A stretch of DNA of 64,000 nucleotides from contig NZ_PYWN01000083.1 of NCBI RefSeq assembly GCF_003049505.1, positions 1 through 64,000 of the forward strand. The letters are read 5' to 3'. Made by a program: the position numbers and the translations under genes. The DNA comes from Metasolibacillus meyeri (lineage in GTDB: Bacteria > Bacillota > Bacilli > Bacillales_A > Planococcaceae). The notes under the pieces were generated by a model. It was not told the DNA's origin. It saw nothing but the letters and a program-made list of their open reading frames with translations, and did not search any database. This document shows positions 1 through 10,253 of the stretch, in pieces (the stretch's first letter is position 1; every line of letters starts with the position of its first letter).

Positions 1-473
1 AACAAATATATGTGAATTTGATGAAGGCTAAAAATACTAGTCAAGAATATTTTTTTACAGAATATTATTTTGATAAGTTATTTTCTCATGAAAATTGTAA
101 TTTGATTAGTGCGATAAATTTAGAAGGAAAAGTTATTGCAGCATGTATTTTTTTCATGGATTCAAATATTGTTGAATATCATCTTTCCGCCTCGACCGAG
201 GAAGGGAAGGAATGTGGTGCTACAAGTATAATCATTGATTATTTTGCTAATCAAGCACAAAAGGCAGGTATATATTCTTTATATTTAGGAGGAGGAATGT
301 CAGATAATATAGAAGATACTTTATTTATGTATAAAAAAGGATTCTCAAATTTTGAAAAAGACTATTATATCGGGAAGAAGGTTCATAATTTTTCTGTATA
401 TGAAGAGCTGAAAAATAATTTATATAAAAACGAAAAGATAAGTAATAGCAATAGAATCTTATTTTATAGATAG
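1..473 (+). CDS. FemAB/GNAT-like acyltransferase, C-terminal part
   Basis: The reading frame is open to the left edge of the window, so the GTG at 12 is probably internal and the 5' part of the gene is missing. About 155 C-terminal residues are visible. The run around YFFTEYYFDKLF, followed by a strand-turn-strand reading INLEGKVIAACIFF and then YHLSAST, resembles the C-terminal half of FemAB/'Acetyltransf_6' proteins, which transfer amino acids or acyl groups onto cell-surface precursors. The stop is 11 bp before the first methyltransferase, which suggests cotranscription with the glycan genes. A role in decorating an amino sugar is inferred from context. Family assignment is moderate because the N-terminal half cannot be seen. 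Confidence 0.5.
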   Translation, partial: QIYVNLMKAKNTSQEYFFTEYYFDKLFSHENCNLISAINLEGKVIAACIFFMDSNIVEYHLSASTEEGKECGATSIIIDYFANQAQKAGIYSLYLGGGMSDNIEDTLFMYKKGFSNFEKDYYIGKKVHNFSVYEELKNNLYKNEKISNSNRILFYR

Positions 474-484
474 GGAGTATATTT

Positions 485-1147
485 ATGGCATGGGACAATA
501 TATGGGAAAAAATTTTTCTAGAGAGAGAATGGGGAAAGTATCCACCAGAAGAATTAATTCGATTTATAGCAAAAAATTTTTATAACTCTCCAAATAGGCA
601 AGAAATAAAAATATTAGAAGTAGGGTGTGGGCAAGGAGCTAATGTCTGGTATATAGCAAGAGAGGGTTTTGCAATTTATGCCATTGATGGTTCTCCAACA
701 GGAGTATTAAAGACTAGGAATAGATTGGATAATGAAGTGAATGATTGGAAAGGAGAAATCATAGTAGGTGACATGCTCACTCTTCCTTACCAAGATGATT
801 TTTTCGATGCAGTCATAGACATTGAGGCTGTTTCTGCTAATAACCATGAGGATGCAAAAAGAATTTTTAAGGAAATATTTAGAGTGTTAAAAACAGGAGG
901 TACTGTAATTACAAAGCATTTTGCAGAAGGGAGTTGGGGAGACAAAACAGGAGAAAACATAGGATATAACTCATGGTTAGTAAATGAAGGACCTATGGAA
1001 GGTAAGGGGTTATGTCGATTTGCTAGTCAGGAAGATATGGAGGATTTATTGGAGGATTTTGAAGTCTTAGAAAATGAGATGTATACTCGAACCTATAATA
1101 ATTTAAAAGATAGTGTAAGAGAGTGGATTTATATTGTGAGAAAATAG
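485..1147 (+). CDS. SAM-dependent class I methyltransferase
   Basis: The 220-residue protein carries the SAM-binding motif I ILEVGCGQGANVWYIA near residues 42-57, an acidic motif II at AIDGS, and a later GDMLTLPYQDDFFDAV segment typical of class I Rossmann methyltransferases. Such small enzymes in polysaccharide loci usually methylate a sugar hydroxyl or amino group; the acceptor cannot be read from the sequence. The ATG follows a GGGAG ribosome site. The next gene encodes a clear paralogue, and the two share the N-terminal WGKYP...FIA(K/R)N(F/Y)Y segment, so they look like a tandem duplication. Confidence 0.8.
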   Translation: MAWDNIWEKIFLEREWGKYPPEELIRFIAKNFYNSPNRQEIKILEVGCGQGANVWYIAREGFAIYAIDGSPTGVLKTRNRLDNEVNDWKGEIIVGDMLTLPYQDDFFDAVIDIEAVSANNHEDAKRIFKEIFRVLKTGGTVITKHFAEGSWGDKTGENIGYNSWLVNEGPMEGKGLCRFASQEDMEDLLEDFEVLENEMYTRTYNNLKDSVREWIYIVRK

Positions 1148-1158
1148 GGGGATTTAGT

Positions 1159-1833
1159 ATGAAATCTTTTGATGAAAAATGGGAAGAAATTCACTCAAGT
1201 AATGCATGGGGGAAGTATCCTACCGAGAATGTTATTAAGTTTATAGCACGTAATTATTATCAACATGAAAATAGAAAAGATATTAGAATTCTTGATTATG
1301 GCTGTGGTGCAGGAGCACATACTTGGTACTTGTGTAAAGAAAACTTTTCAGTTTGGGCATTTGATGGCTCAAAAAGTGCAGTTGAAAAAACGATAAATAA
1401 ATTAAAGGAGTTTTATATAAAAAATACTAATGTTCAAATTGATATTATGGATGGAGCAGATTTAAGTTATGAAGATTCGTTTTTTGATTGTGTTATAGAT
1501 AGTGGAACAATTTGTGCAAACACTTTGGAGAACATTTATAAAATGTATAGTGAAATATATCGAGTTCTAAAATCAAAAGGTAAATTATTATCGACTAGCT
1601 TTTCTATTAATACAACAGGATACAATTTAGGAGAACAAATAGAATCTAATACTTTTAAAAATATTAGTAAAGGTCCTTTTGCTGGAGGGTGGACACATCA
1701 CTTTTATACAAAGGGTGAATTAGAAAAAATCCTTAAAGAAGTTGGCTATGAGAATATTATAATTGAAACAATGACATTAGAAGATGGTGATAATTTTTCA
1801 GAAATGTTTATAGTAAAAGCTGAAAAATTGTGA
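1159..1833 (+). CDS. SAM-dependent class I methyltransferase, paralogue of the preceding gene
   Basis: I chose the ATG at 1159 because a TAGGGGG ribosome site lies just upstream; the same frame is open from 1123. The product has about 224 residues, with motif I ILDYGCGAGAHTWYL and AFDGS as motif II, aligning along its length with the preceding methyltransferase. Divergence outside the SAM site, for example ADLSYEDSFFDCVIDSGTICAN against TLPYQDDFFDAVIDIEAVSAN, suggests separate acceptors. The gene begins 11 bp after the previous stop. It probably methylates a sugar of the surface glycan; this is inferred from context. Confidence 0.8.
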   Translation: MKSFDEKWEEIHSSNAWGKYPTENVIKFIARNYYQHENRKDIRILDYGCGAGAHTWYLCKENFSVWAFDGSKSAVEKTINKLKEFYIKNTNVQIDIMDGADLSYEDSFFDCVIDSGTICANTLENIYKMYSEIYRVLKSKGKLLSTSFSINTTGYNLGEQIESNTFKNISKGPFAGGWTHHFYTKGELEKILKEVGYENIIIETMTLEDGDNFSEMFIVKAEKL

Positions 1834-1886
1834 TTTATTGAGAAACTAGCTTAATGAATACAGTATTTTTAGAGTGGGTGAGGTTA

Positions 1887-2933
1887 TTGAGTAATTGGAA
1901 AGATGCAGTTATAAAGGAGAATTTCACAATATTAGAAGCGATGAGGGCGATTGATAAATCTACACTACAGTTTGCTGTGGTAATTGATGAAAAGGAATAC
2001 CTACTGGGTACAGTGACAGATGGGGATATTCGCCGGGGGATATTACAGGGACAAGAACTTGGAATTTCTATTACATCTATTATGAATAAGAATCCCACAA
2101 CCTCTGTATACGGTAGAGAAATTCATGAGTATAAACAGCTCATGCGCTCTAAGCAACTAAGACAACTTCCAGTAGTTGATGAAAATAATAAAATTATTGA
2201 CATTATATTTATGGATAAGTTTGATACGTGTAGAAATGAAAATACGGTTATTTTAATGTTAGGTGGATTAGGAACTAGGCTTCGTCCTTTAACAAATGAT
2301 ATACCGAAGCCTATGTTGAAAATTGGTAATAAGCCAATTTTAGAAACTATTGTTGAGAGCTTTAAACAGTATGGTTATACGAATTTTATTTTTTCGGTCA
2401 ACTATAAAAAGGAAATTATTCAAGAGTATTTTCGAAGAGGAGAAGCTTTTGATGTAACCATTGAATATATTGAAGAAAATATACGAATGGGAACAGCAGG
2501 TGCTCTTTCTTTATTAAAAAAAAGACCGAGTAGTCCGTTTTTTGTAATGAATGGCGATTTGCTAACACAAATTAACTTTGAGCAGCTTATGCAATTTCAT
2601 ATAGAGCATAATACTATGGCAACGATGTGTGTAATAGAGTACGAGTATCAAATACCTTATGGGGTAATTGAAACTGTGGGTACGGATTTAGTTGATATTA
2701 AGGAAAAACCAGTTAAACGATGTTTTATTAATGCAGGGATATACGTGTTAAATCCAGAAGTGTTTGATTATATTCCTAATAATCAATTTTATGATATGCC
2801 AGCTCTTTTCGAAGAATTGATTAAAAGAGGGGAAAAAACATCTGTATTTCCCATCCATGAGCATTGGTTGGATATTGGAAGAGTTGACGATTTTAATCGT
2901 GCAAATAATGAGTTCAAGGAGTATTATGAATGA
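1887..2933 (+). CDS. CBS-domain sugar-phosphate nucleotidyltransferase (PtmE-like)
   Basis: Two CBS repeats occupy about the first 120 residues (TVTDGDIRRGIL is the hallmark of the first), followed by a nucleotidyltransferase of the GT-A fold with LMLGGLGTRLRPLT, the KPM segment and FVMNGDLL. This order matches PtmE of Campylobacter jejuni, which makes GDP-GlcN in legionaminic acid synthesis. Start choice is uncertain: the frame is open from ATG 1854, which has no ribosome site, while TTG 1887 follows GGGTGAGG closely and gives an N-terminus (MSNWKDAVI) like that of homologues. The stop overlaps the next ATG, so the gene is coupled to the CMP-sugar synthetase. Confidence 0.8.
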   Translation: MSNWKDAVIKENFTILEAMRAIDKSTLQFAVVIDEKEYLLGTVTDGDIRRGILQGQELGISITSIMNKNPTTSVYGREIHEYKQLMRSKQLRQLPVVDENNKIIDIIFMDKFDTCRNENTVILMLGGLGTRLRPLTNDIPKPMLKIGNKPILETIVESFKQYGYTNFIFSVNYKKEIIQEYFRRGEAFDVTIEYIEENIRMGTAGALSLLKKRPSSPFFVMNGDLLTQINFEQLMQFHIEHNTMATMCVIEYEYQIPYGVIETVGTDLVDIKEKPVKRCFINAGIYVLNPEVFDYIPNNQFYDMPALFEELIKRGEKTSVFPIHEHWLDIGRVDDFNRANNEFKEYYE

Positions 2934-3622
2934 AGCCGAAAATTTTAGCGATTATTCCAGCTCGTGGTGGCTCAAAGGGAGTTCCAAGAAAAAATATTAG
3001 AGAAATAGCTGGGAAGCCTTTACTTGCATGGACTATTGAAGAAGCGAAAAAATCAAATTATATTGATAGATTAATTTTAAGTTCTGAGAATGATGAAATA
3101 ATTAAAATTGCCAAAACGTATGGGTGTGAAACACCATTTATACGACCTTTGGAGTTGGCACAAGATGATACTCCTGGCATTGCTCCTGTATTACATGCAA
3201 TTAATACACTTGGAGCAGATTCATTTGATTTTGTGGTGTTGCTCCAACCAACATCTCCTTTACGTAATATAGCTGATATTGATGGTTGTATAGAAATGGT
3301 ACTAAATACAAATAGTGATTCAGGAGTAACAGTAGCAGAGTCTCATAGTTCCCCATATTGGATGTACAAGATGAATGAAGAAGAGTTTCTTCAACCTTTA
3401 TTTGAAGCAGAAAGTAAAATTTCAACGAGGCAAGATTTACCTAAAACTTATACATTAAATGGTGCAGTTTATGTAAATAAAGTAAGTCAACTTTTAAAGG
3501 AGAAATCCTTTATCGGAAAAAAAACCAAATTATATATTATGCCAATTGAAAGGTCTTTGGATATTGATAATGAAGTAGATTTCCTCATTTGTGAGCAACT
3601 ATTAATGAAGAAAAATCGGTAG
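2930..3622 (+). CDS. neuA: CMP-nonulosonic acid synthetase (NeuA/PtmB-like)
   Basis: The 230-residue protein begins with IPARGGSKGVPRKNI, the P-loop-like signature of acylneuraminate cytidylyltransferases, and has LLQPTSPLR near residues 104-112 and a C-terminal LDIDNEVDF. These enzymes activate N-acetylneuraminate, legionaminate or related acids with CTP. Pairing with the PtmE-like enzyme (4-bp overlap) points to legionaminate, as in Campylobacter. The matching condensing enzyme (NeuB/LegI) is not adjacent; the only NeuB-family gene in the window, at 27786, looks like PseI. A partner left of the window is likely. Confidence 0.85.
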   Translation: MKPKILAIIPARGGSKGVPRKNIREIAGKPLLAWTIEEAKKSNYIDRLILSSENDEIIKIAKTYGCETPFIRPLELAQDDTPGIAPVLHAINTLGADSFDFVVLLQPTSPLRNIADIDGCIEMVLNTNSDSGVTVAESHSSPYWMYKMNEEEFLQPLFEAESKISTRQDLPKTYTLNGAVYVNKVSQLLKEKSFIGKKTKLYIMPIERSLDIDNEVDFLICEQLLMKKNR

Positions 3623-3663
3623 TTTATGATTGAAGGGTAATAATTGGAGAAGGGGTTTCAATA

Positions 3664-5127
3664 TTGTTAAAGAAATTTGAAGATAATGCTAAAAAAGTAG
3701 TCAACCTAATTTTACAAACATCACAAAGCAGAAGTGAAACGAAGTTAAATAACGAAGGACAAGTAATTGGAATTGTTATTACAGCATGGTTGAATACAGA
3801 TGTACCTTTTTATAGTCTAATATTAGGACAATTATTAAACGAAAAAAAACATAAAATAGTATTTATTTTTGATGATTTTATGTTTTTTGGAGATAGATAT
3901 CAAAATGAAGTTCTTTACGAGGTTTATAATAAAATTGAAGAGCCTTATAAAAAAATGTTATTAAGTAATTTTACCAAATTTAATATAAGTGAGCATGACA
4001 TAAGTAAATATATAAATTTTAATGAACAATTGATAAATAGACAATACTCTAATTCAGAATATCAATATGCTGCAGGTTATCTTCAAAAAAGTTACAGTGC
4101 TTATTCTGAATTATTTGCAAAAACACCCTTTGATAAGGTGATTGTGCCAGGTGGTGTATATAAAAATACAAAAATTATTAGTGACATCTGTGAATCTTTT
4201 GATACAGAATATATTACTTATGATTCAGGAGATAGTTGCCTATTATTGGGAATCAATAGTATTGCTTCTCATAAAAAGGGTGTCGAAGAGGCTTACATAA
4301 AATTAAAAAAATATCCAAATTCAGAGATTTTTTCGAAGAAAATCATTGAGCAAGCAGAAGAGCTGCTTAAATTAAGACGGAAAGGAAATGACGTTTTCGG
4401 TTATCAAAAAGAAAATGTATATCATATGGAAATTGATAAAAGAAACGTATTGTTTCCGTTAAATCTTTTTAATGATGCAGCAGCAGTTGGAATAAATTGT
4501 GGATTTCTTAATATAAAAGAATGGTTATTTGAAACTATATATTTCTTATTGCATAATACAAGTTATCAAATTATCATAAGGGATCACCCTTCATCTGATC
4601 AATTTTACAATAATACAAATTTGATAAAAGAAATAGAATTTAATTTTGCTAAGTTTATCTCTAATGGAAGAGTATTGATATTTAAACATGATAAAAAAAT
4701 AAATACATATAGCATATTAGAGAAGACAGATTTAGTTTTACCATATACATCTACTTTAGGGATTGAAGCTGGAATTCTTGGTAAAAAGTCAATTCTGTGC
4801 ACAGATGTTTATTATAAAAACAGTAATTTTGTAGAATCGACTTTAGATAAACGAGAGTATCTGAACAAGATTTTGTATTTTTCACAAGAATGTAAAATGG
4901 ACGTTCAAGATAAAAATGAAGCGTTAGAGTATTATTATTTTTCACAAGTTTTAGGCTTTTTAGAAACACAATTTACGCCTCAACCTAGTAACTTCGCTTA
5001 TTTACTGGATAACTTTAAAGAAGTAATAAGAAGTGAGAATGTAGAAATTTTATTGAATGCTATTGAAAATTCGGAGAGCCTAGAGTGGCTGTTCTTAAAA
5101 AATAAATTAGAACAAGGGGTGCTATAA
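3664..5127 (+). CDS. putative glycosyltransferase with capsule-type C-terminal GT-B signature
   Basis: A 487-residue protein starting at TTG 3664, 5 bp after an AGAAGGGG ribosome site; the upstream frame offers no better start. No strong family signature is present in the N-terminal half. The C-terminal half has IIIRDHPSSD and then LVLPYTSTLGIEAGILGK, which resembles the nucleotide-sugar end of KpsC/KpsS-type and other polysaccharide GT-B proteins (serine-threonine turn, glutamate, glycine-lysine). Together with the adjacent CMP-sugar synthetase this suggests a CMP-sugar-dependent transferase, an inference. Composition is strongly AT-rich compared with the housekeeping genes downstream. The next gene starts at the following base. 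Confidence 0.5.
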   Translation: MLKKFEDNAKKVVNLILQTSQSRSETKLNNEGQVIGIVITAWLNTDVPFYSLILGQLLNEKKHKIVFIFDDFMFFGDRYQNEVLYEVYNKIEEPYKKMLLSNFTKFNISEHDISKYINFNEQLINRQYSNSEYQYAAGYLQKSYSAYSELFAKTPFDKVIVPGGVYKNTKIISDICESFDTEYITYDSGDSCLLLGINSIASHKKGVEEAYIKLKKYPNSEIFSKKIIEQAEELLKLRRKGNDVFGYQKENVYHMEIDKRNVLFPLNLFNDAAAVGINCGFLNIKEWLFETIYFLLHNTSYQIIIRDHPSSDQFYNNTNLIKEIEFNFAKFISNGRVLIFKHDKKINTYSILEKTDLVLPYTSTLGIEAGILGKKSILCTDVYYKNSNFVESTLDKREYLNKILYFSQECKMDVQDKNEALEYYYFSQVLGFLETQFTPQPSNFAYLLDNFKEVIRSENVEILLNAIENSESLEWLFLKNKLEQGVL

Positions 5128-6069
5128 GTGCATAGAAATATCGTTGTTTTTGGTACAGGACAATATAGTGCGTATGTTACGAGCGTTATTAAAGATATTA
5201 TTTATTATGTAGATAACTATAATTTTGACACTGAATTTAGAGGGAAACGTGTGTATTCATTCGACAAATTGTTAAATGAAAATAAAGATAATATCTTTAT
5301 TGTTATAGCCAGTACTTATTTTGAGGAAATTAGCAAACAATTAATAGCTGCAGGATTTAATTATGAATTGGAATTTATCGAATATGAGAGATTTATTGAG
5401 ATATTTCCTGAATACTTAAGTATTATTTATCAAGATGTTAAGTTTGGTAACGGCGTTCAATTAATAGGAATGAAGGATATAAGTATAGGTAAAGGAACCA
5501 TAATAGCAGATAATACATGGATTAATGATAGTGTTAGAGATAACAAATGTCAAATTAAGATAGGAGAAAAGTGCTTAATTGGTAAAAATGCATTAATAAA
5601 TGGAGCTAGTTATTTAGAAATAGGGGATTTTTGTTTACTCGCACCTAATGTGTATATATCTAATGCAGATCATACATATGAAAATATTAATATACCTATT
5701 ATGTATCAAACAACTAAAAACTTAGGTGAGTTAATAATTGAAGAAAACGTATGGATAGGGATAAATGTAGTTGTTACAGGGGGGATACGTATTGGAAGAG
5801 GAAGTGTCATTGGTGCTAATACAGTGGTCAAAAAAGATATTCCGCCATTTAGTATTGTCGTAGGTAATCCGGCTAAAATTATCAAGATGTATAACCCACA
5901 AAATTCAACATGGGAAAGAACAGATAGTATTGAAAAAATCAATAAAATCTTAGAAATTAGAGAAACAACAAAATTTCCAAGTAGAGAAGAATATAAAAAC
6001 CATTTATATCAAAAAGATATATATAAAGGTATAGACCCTGTTTTAGTTGGTAAAGGCAGAAGTATATAA
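5128..6069 (+). CDS. left-handed beta-helix acyltransferase with N-terminal Rossmann-like module
   Basis: Starts at GTG 5128 immediately after the upstream stop. Residues 1 to about 95 form a Rossmann-like module (NIVVFGTGQYSAYV, then IFIVIASTYFEEISKQLIAAG) that recurs in other proteins of this island. Residues from about 105 to 255 are hexapeptide repeats (IGKGTIIADN, IGEKCLIGKNALING, IGRGSVIGANTVV) ending in the NPAK(I/V)I signature of maltose/serine/WbbJ-type acetyltransferases, with NADHTYE as the likely catalytic-histidine loop. It probably O- or N-acylates a glycan sugar. The module-plus-helix arrangement resembles PglD in outline, but the N-terminal sequence is not clearly PglD_N. Confidence 0.75.
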   Translation: MHRNIVVFGTGQYSAYVTSVIKDIIYYVDNYNFDTEFRGKRVYSFDKLLNENKDNIFIVIASTYFEEISKQLIAAGFNYELEFIEYERFIEIFPEYLSIIYQDVKFGNGVQLIGMKDISIGKGTIIADNTWINDSVRDNKCQIKIGEKCLIGKNALINGASYLEIGDFCLLAPNVYISNADHTYENINIPIMYQTTKNLGELIIEENVWIGINVVVTGGIRIGRGSVIGANTVVKKDIPPFSIVVGNPAKIIKMYNPQNSTWERTDSIEKINKILEIRETTKFPSREEYKNHLYQKDIYKGIDPVLVGKGRSI

Positions 6070-6089
6070 TTATAAGAAAAAGGACAGAC

Positions 6090-7110
6090 TTTCTTGAAAA
6101 AATAATATTTGGTACGGTAAACTTAGCAAAAATTTTAGTAGAAAATAGTGATAACTATAATTATTTCTTGGATAACAATCACGAAAAAGTAGGGAAATTG
6201 TTTTTAGGGGAAATGATATATGGTTCTACTAAATTAAAAGAAGAGGATAAAGGGGATAGTTATTATTTCTGGAATATATTCAAAAATCATTAAAGAACAA
6301 TTAGAAAGAATGGGATTAGTTGAAGTTACCAATACAAAAGTCTATACTTACCTGAATAATCACTTAAATATAAATAAAAATAGATAAATTCAATGATTAC
6401 GTTATAGAGTATTTAAGTGCTAAACTTTTAATCGAAAATGATAATCTGAAAGATTATTACAAATATTTACATGAATTTAAATTTAAAGTGCAACCTCGAT
6501 GGGGCGAGGATGGAATCATTCCGTATTTATAAAATTGAAATTTCTAATAAAATTTTCATTGAATTTAGAGTAGAGGATTAAAGGGAATCAACTTATAAGA
6601 TTTTTCTTAATGAACAATAATTGGGATGCTCTAATTATTGATATGGGTCTAGAGCATATCAATACAATAAAAAATGATGAAATTTATTATAAATATAATT
6701 TAAAAGCAGTAAATAGCTTTATTACAAAAGAGAATATCAATCAATTATTTGAGGAACACGAGGTCACAGGATATAACTATTTGATATAGAGAAGGTTTTT
6801 ATTGCACACATTCACAATATTCAAATTTATATTATGGTGCAAATTTGAAGGTAATGGTTCCCTCAGCTAAGAAAAAAGGACATCTCTTTGTAGGAGCAAG
6901 CCAAGTTGGAACAAACACCCTTTTGTTAGAGCAGGTGTAATCAATACTTCAAGACCCCAAGAGATAGAAAAGTATAATGTATACTCAAAAATCAGAGAAT
7001 CTAGAGATTTAAATAGTAATTTGAATTATTTATCAGGGTACGATAGAGTGAAAGAAATTAAAAGTTTAGAAGTTTATAATCTAAAAACAAAATCGATGGA
7101 ACTTCTATAA
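6090..7110 (+). pseudogene. decayed gene with N-terminal Rossmann-like module
   Basis: No frame is intact here, but successive frames join into one protein of roughly 330 residues. Segments I can read: IIFGTVNLAKILVE (from 6102), VIISGIYSKIIKEQLERMG after a frameshift near 6260, DYVIEYLSAKLLIENDN (about 6400), NNNWDALIIDMGLEHINT (about 6610), YYGANLKVMVPSAKKKGH (about 6830) and FVRAGVINTSRPQEIEKY to the stop at 7110. The first two parts match the Rossmann-like module of the preceding gene. At least four frameshifts or stops are needed. The C-terminal domain is not recognised. Sequencing error is unlikely to explain so many lesions. Confidence 0.7.
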
Positions 7111-7134
7111 ATTAAGTGTGGTGAAATAGGAAAA

Positions 7135-7986
7135 TTGAAAATGCTAATCACAGGTCGAGAAGGGTATATTGGTGGAGAGCTTTATAAGCAATTACAAAAT
7201 CAACATGAAATATATGAAAAGAGAATTGAATTATTAGATTATCAAGAAATTGAAAATTTTATTAAAAAATTCCACCCGGAAGTTGTTGTTCATTGTGCAG
7301 GAGCCTCATCTGTAGCAATGTCATTTGAGAAACCAAGTGAAGATTTTGAAAAAAATGTTTTAACAACAAAAAATATTTTAGAGGCACTTCGTCTCCATTC
7401 ACCTAAAACGCATTTTATTTATTTATCGAGTGCTGCTGTTTATGGTAATCCTATAGATGACCCAATTACTGAGGAGAGTGCAGTAAGTCCAATTTCTCCT
7501 TATGGTTATAGTAAAGTGTGTTCGGAGTATTTAATCAAACAGTATAATGAAGTATTTCAAGTTCCTACTTCAGTTTTGCGTATCTTTTCGGTTTATGGGC
7601 AAGGTATGACAAAACAAGTTATTTATGATATTTTCGAGAAATTTTCTGATAAAAGCATGGATGTAGTTTATTTATTTGGTACAGGGCAAGAAACAAGAGA
7701 TTTTATTCATGTATATGATTTATGTAATATTATAGAACTAATCATTGAAAAAAATATCCATGGAATTTTAAATGTAGCGAGCGGTGAATCAATTAGCATT
7801 AAAGATATAGCAAACTTAATCAAACAGGAAATGCAAAGTGATAAACCTATTGTGTTTCAAGGTGATGCTCGTATAGGGGATCCTATAAATTGGCATGTTA
7901 ATATAAATAACCTAAAAAAAATAGGATTTGAACAAAAAATTACTATACAGGAAGGTTTGAAATATTATCATGAATGGTATAAATGA
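7135..7986 (+). CDS. NAD-dependent epimerase/dehydratase (extended SDR)
   Basis: A 283-residue extended short-chain dehydrogenase. The nucleotide site is ITGREGYIGGEL at the N-terminus; the catalytic YxxxK is in SPYGYSKVC near residue 125, preceded by YLSSAAVYG. A later RDFIHVYDL is typical of sugar nucleotide 4-epimerases and dehydratases. Substrate cannot be assigned; UDP- or GDP-sugars both fit, and neighbours make GDP-fucose. The start is ambiguous between TTG 7135 and ATG 7141, both after AATAGG. The stop lies inside the next gene (17-bp overlap). Confidence 0.75.
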   Translation: MKMLITGREGYIGGELYKQLQNQHEIYEKRIELLDYQEIENFIKKFHPEVVVHCAGASSVAMSFEKPSEDFEKNVLTTKNILEALRLHSPKTHFIYLSSAAVYGNPIDDPITEESAVSPISPYGYSKVCSEYLIKQYNEVFQVPTSVLRIFSVYGQGMTKQVIYDIFEKFSDKSMDVVYLFGTGQETRDFIHVYDLCNIIELIIEKNIHGILNVASGESISIKDIANLIKQEMQSDKPIVFQGDARIGDPINWHVNINNLKKIGFEQKITIQEGLKYYHEWYK

Positions 7987-9160
7987 TAAAGGAATAAGCG
8001 ATTTAAAAGTTGCTATACCTATAATTGGAAGTGAAAAATGGATGGGAGGAATAACTTACATCTATTATTTAGCCAACGCATTAAGTTTACTCTCTAAAAA
8101 TCAAAAACCAAAAATCTACTTAGTTTTTAGAGATAGGCAGCTAGCCGATTTAAGTTTACATGAATATATGTTTGGATTGTTTGATGGGTTAATTTATGTG
8201 GGAACAGCAAGATTAGATATACCTTATAAATATACTCAATGCGAAAACTATGATCAGTTAGCAAAAATTACAGATGTTTATTATCCAGTACTCTCTGATA
8301 TTTTGGAGAATAGAGTAAGTATATCTTGGATTCCAGATTTTCAGCATAAGCACTTGCCATATATGTTTTCAAAAGATGAAATTAAGCTTAGAGATCAATT
8401 TTTTGAAAAAATAGCTAAACATCAAGGGGTAGTTATTTTTAGTAGTCAAGACGCTTTAACAGATTATAATAAATTTTATCCTGAAAACAGCACCTTAAAT
8501 AAAGTGATGTCTTTTTATTTAATTCCACCAGGAGATTGGTATGAAGAGAATGAAATGATACTAAGTAACTATGAAATTAGTAAACCCTATTTTATATGTA
8601 GTAATCAATTATGGAAACATAAAGATCATCTTACTTTATTTCAGGCAGTCCAAAAATTAAAAGAAGAGGGATTAGAGGTTACTTGTGTTTTAACGGGAGC
8701 TATTGAGGACTATAGAGCACCGGAGCATTTTAAAGTATTAACAGAATATATTGCAAATAATAATTTACACACAAATATAAAGGTGTTGGGGTTCATTCCG
8801 AGGAAAGAGCAAATATATCTGTTAAGAAAAAGTATAGCTGTTATTCAGCCTTCTTTATTTGAAGGATGGGGTACTGTCTTAGAAGATAGTAGGGCATTAG
8901 GGAAAATAGTAATCTTATCAGATATTCCTATTCATAGGGAACAAAAAACAGAAGAAAGTCTTTTTTTCGAACCGAAAAATGCAACAAATCTTGCAGAAAA
9001 AATGAAAGAAGTTTATATGAAAAAAGATATATTTGATTCGACAATTAAAGAAGCTAAAGCTTTGAAGCAGGCAGAAGAAAATGTTAAAATCTTCGCATTA
9101 AATTTTTCACAGATTATTTTAGATACATATTTATATTATAAGAATAAGGAAATGATATAA
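7970..9160 (+). CDS. glycosyltransferase family 4
   Basis: The 396-residue GT-B protein has an N-terminal acceptor domain (WMGGITYIYYLANAL) and a C-terminal donor domain with YFICSNQLWKHKDHLTLF, NIKVLGFIPRKEQIYLL and the E-x7-E site EGWGTVLEDSRALGK near residue 300. This is a retaining GT4 enzyme. The tight overlap with the epimerase upstream and immediate abutment with gmd downstream indicate one operon, so GDP-fucose or a related GDP-sugar is a plausible donor, but this is inferred. Confidence 0.8.
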   Translation: MNGINDKGISDLKVAIPIIGSEKWMGGITYIYYLANALSLLSKNQKPKIYLVFRDRQLADLSLHEYMFGLFDGLIYVGTARLDIPYKYTQCENYDQLAKITDVYYPVLSDILENRVSISWIPDFQHKHLPYMFSKDEIKLRDQFFEKIAKHQGVVIFSSQDALTDYNKFYPENSTLNKVMSFYLIPPGDWYEENEMILSNYEISKPYFICSNQLWKHKDHLTLFQAVQKLKEEGLEVTCVLTGAIEDYRAPEHFKVLTEYIANNNLHTNIKVLGFIPRKEQIYLLRKSIAVIQPSLFEGWGTVLEDSRALGKIVILSDIPIHREQKTEESLFFEPKNATNLAEKMKEVYMKKDIFDSTIKEAKALKQAEENVKIFALNFSQIILDTYLYYKNKEMI

Positions 9161-10168
<1,008 letters not shown>

Positions 10169-10174
10169 ATGAAT

Positions 10175-10220
10175 ATAGATGCAGTTTTAACATTTTTTAA
10201 TGTTGAACTGCATTTATGTT
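10175..10220 (+). terminator. imperfect stem-loop downstream of gmd
   Basis: GATGCAGTTTTAACATT and AATGTTGAACTGCAT form an imperfect stem around a T-rich loop between gmd and manC. There is no clean U-tract, so it may attenuate transcription rather than stop it. Confidence 0.4.
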
Positions 10221-10253
10221 ATCTTTATAAAGATGTAATTAAAGGAGCATAAT

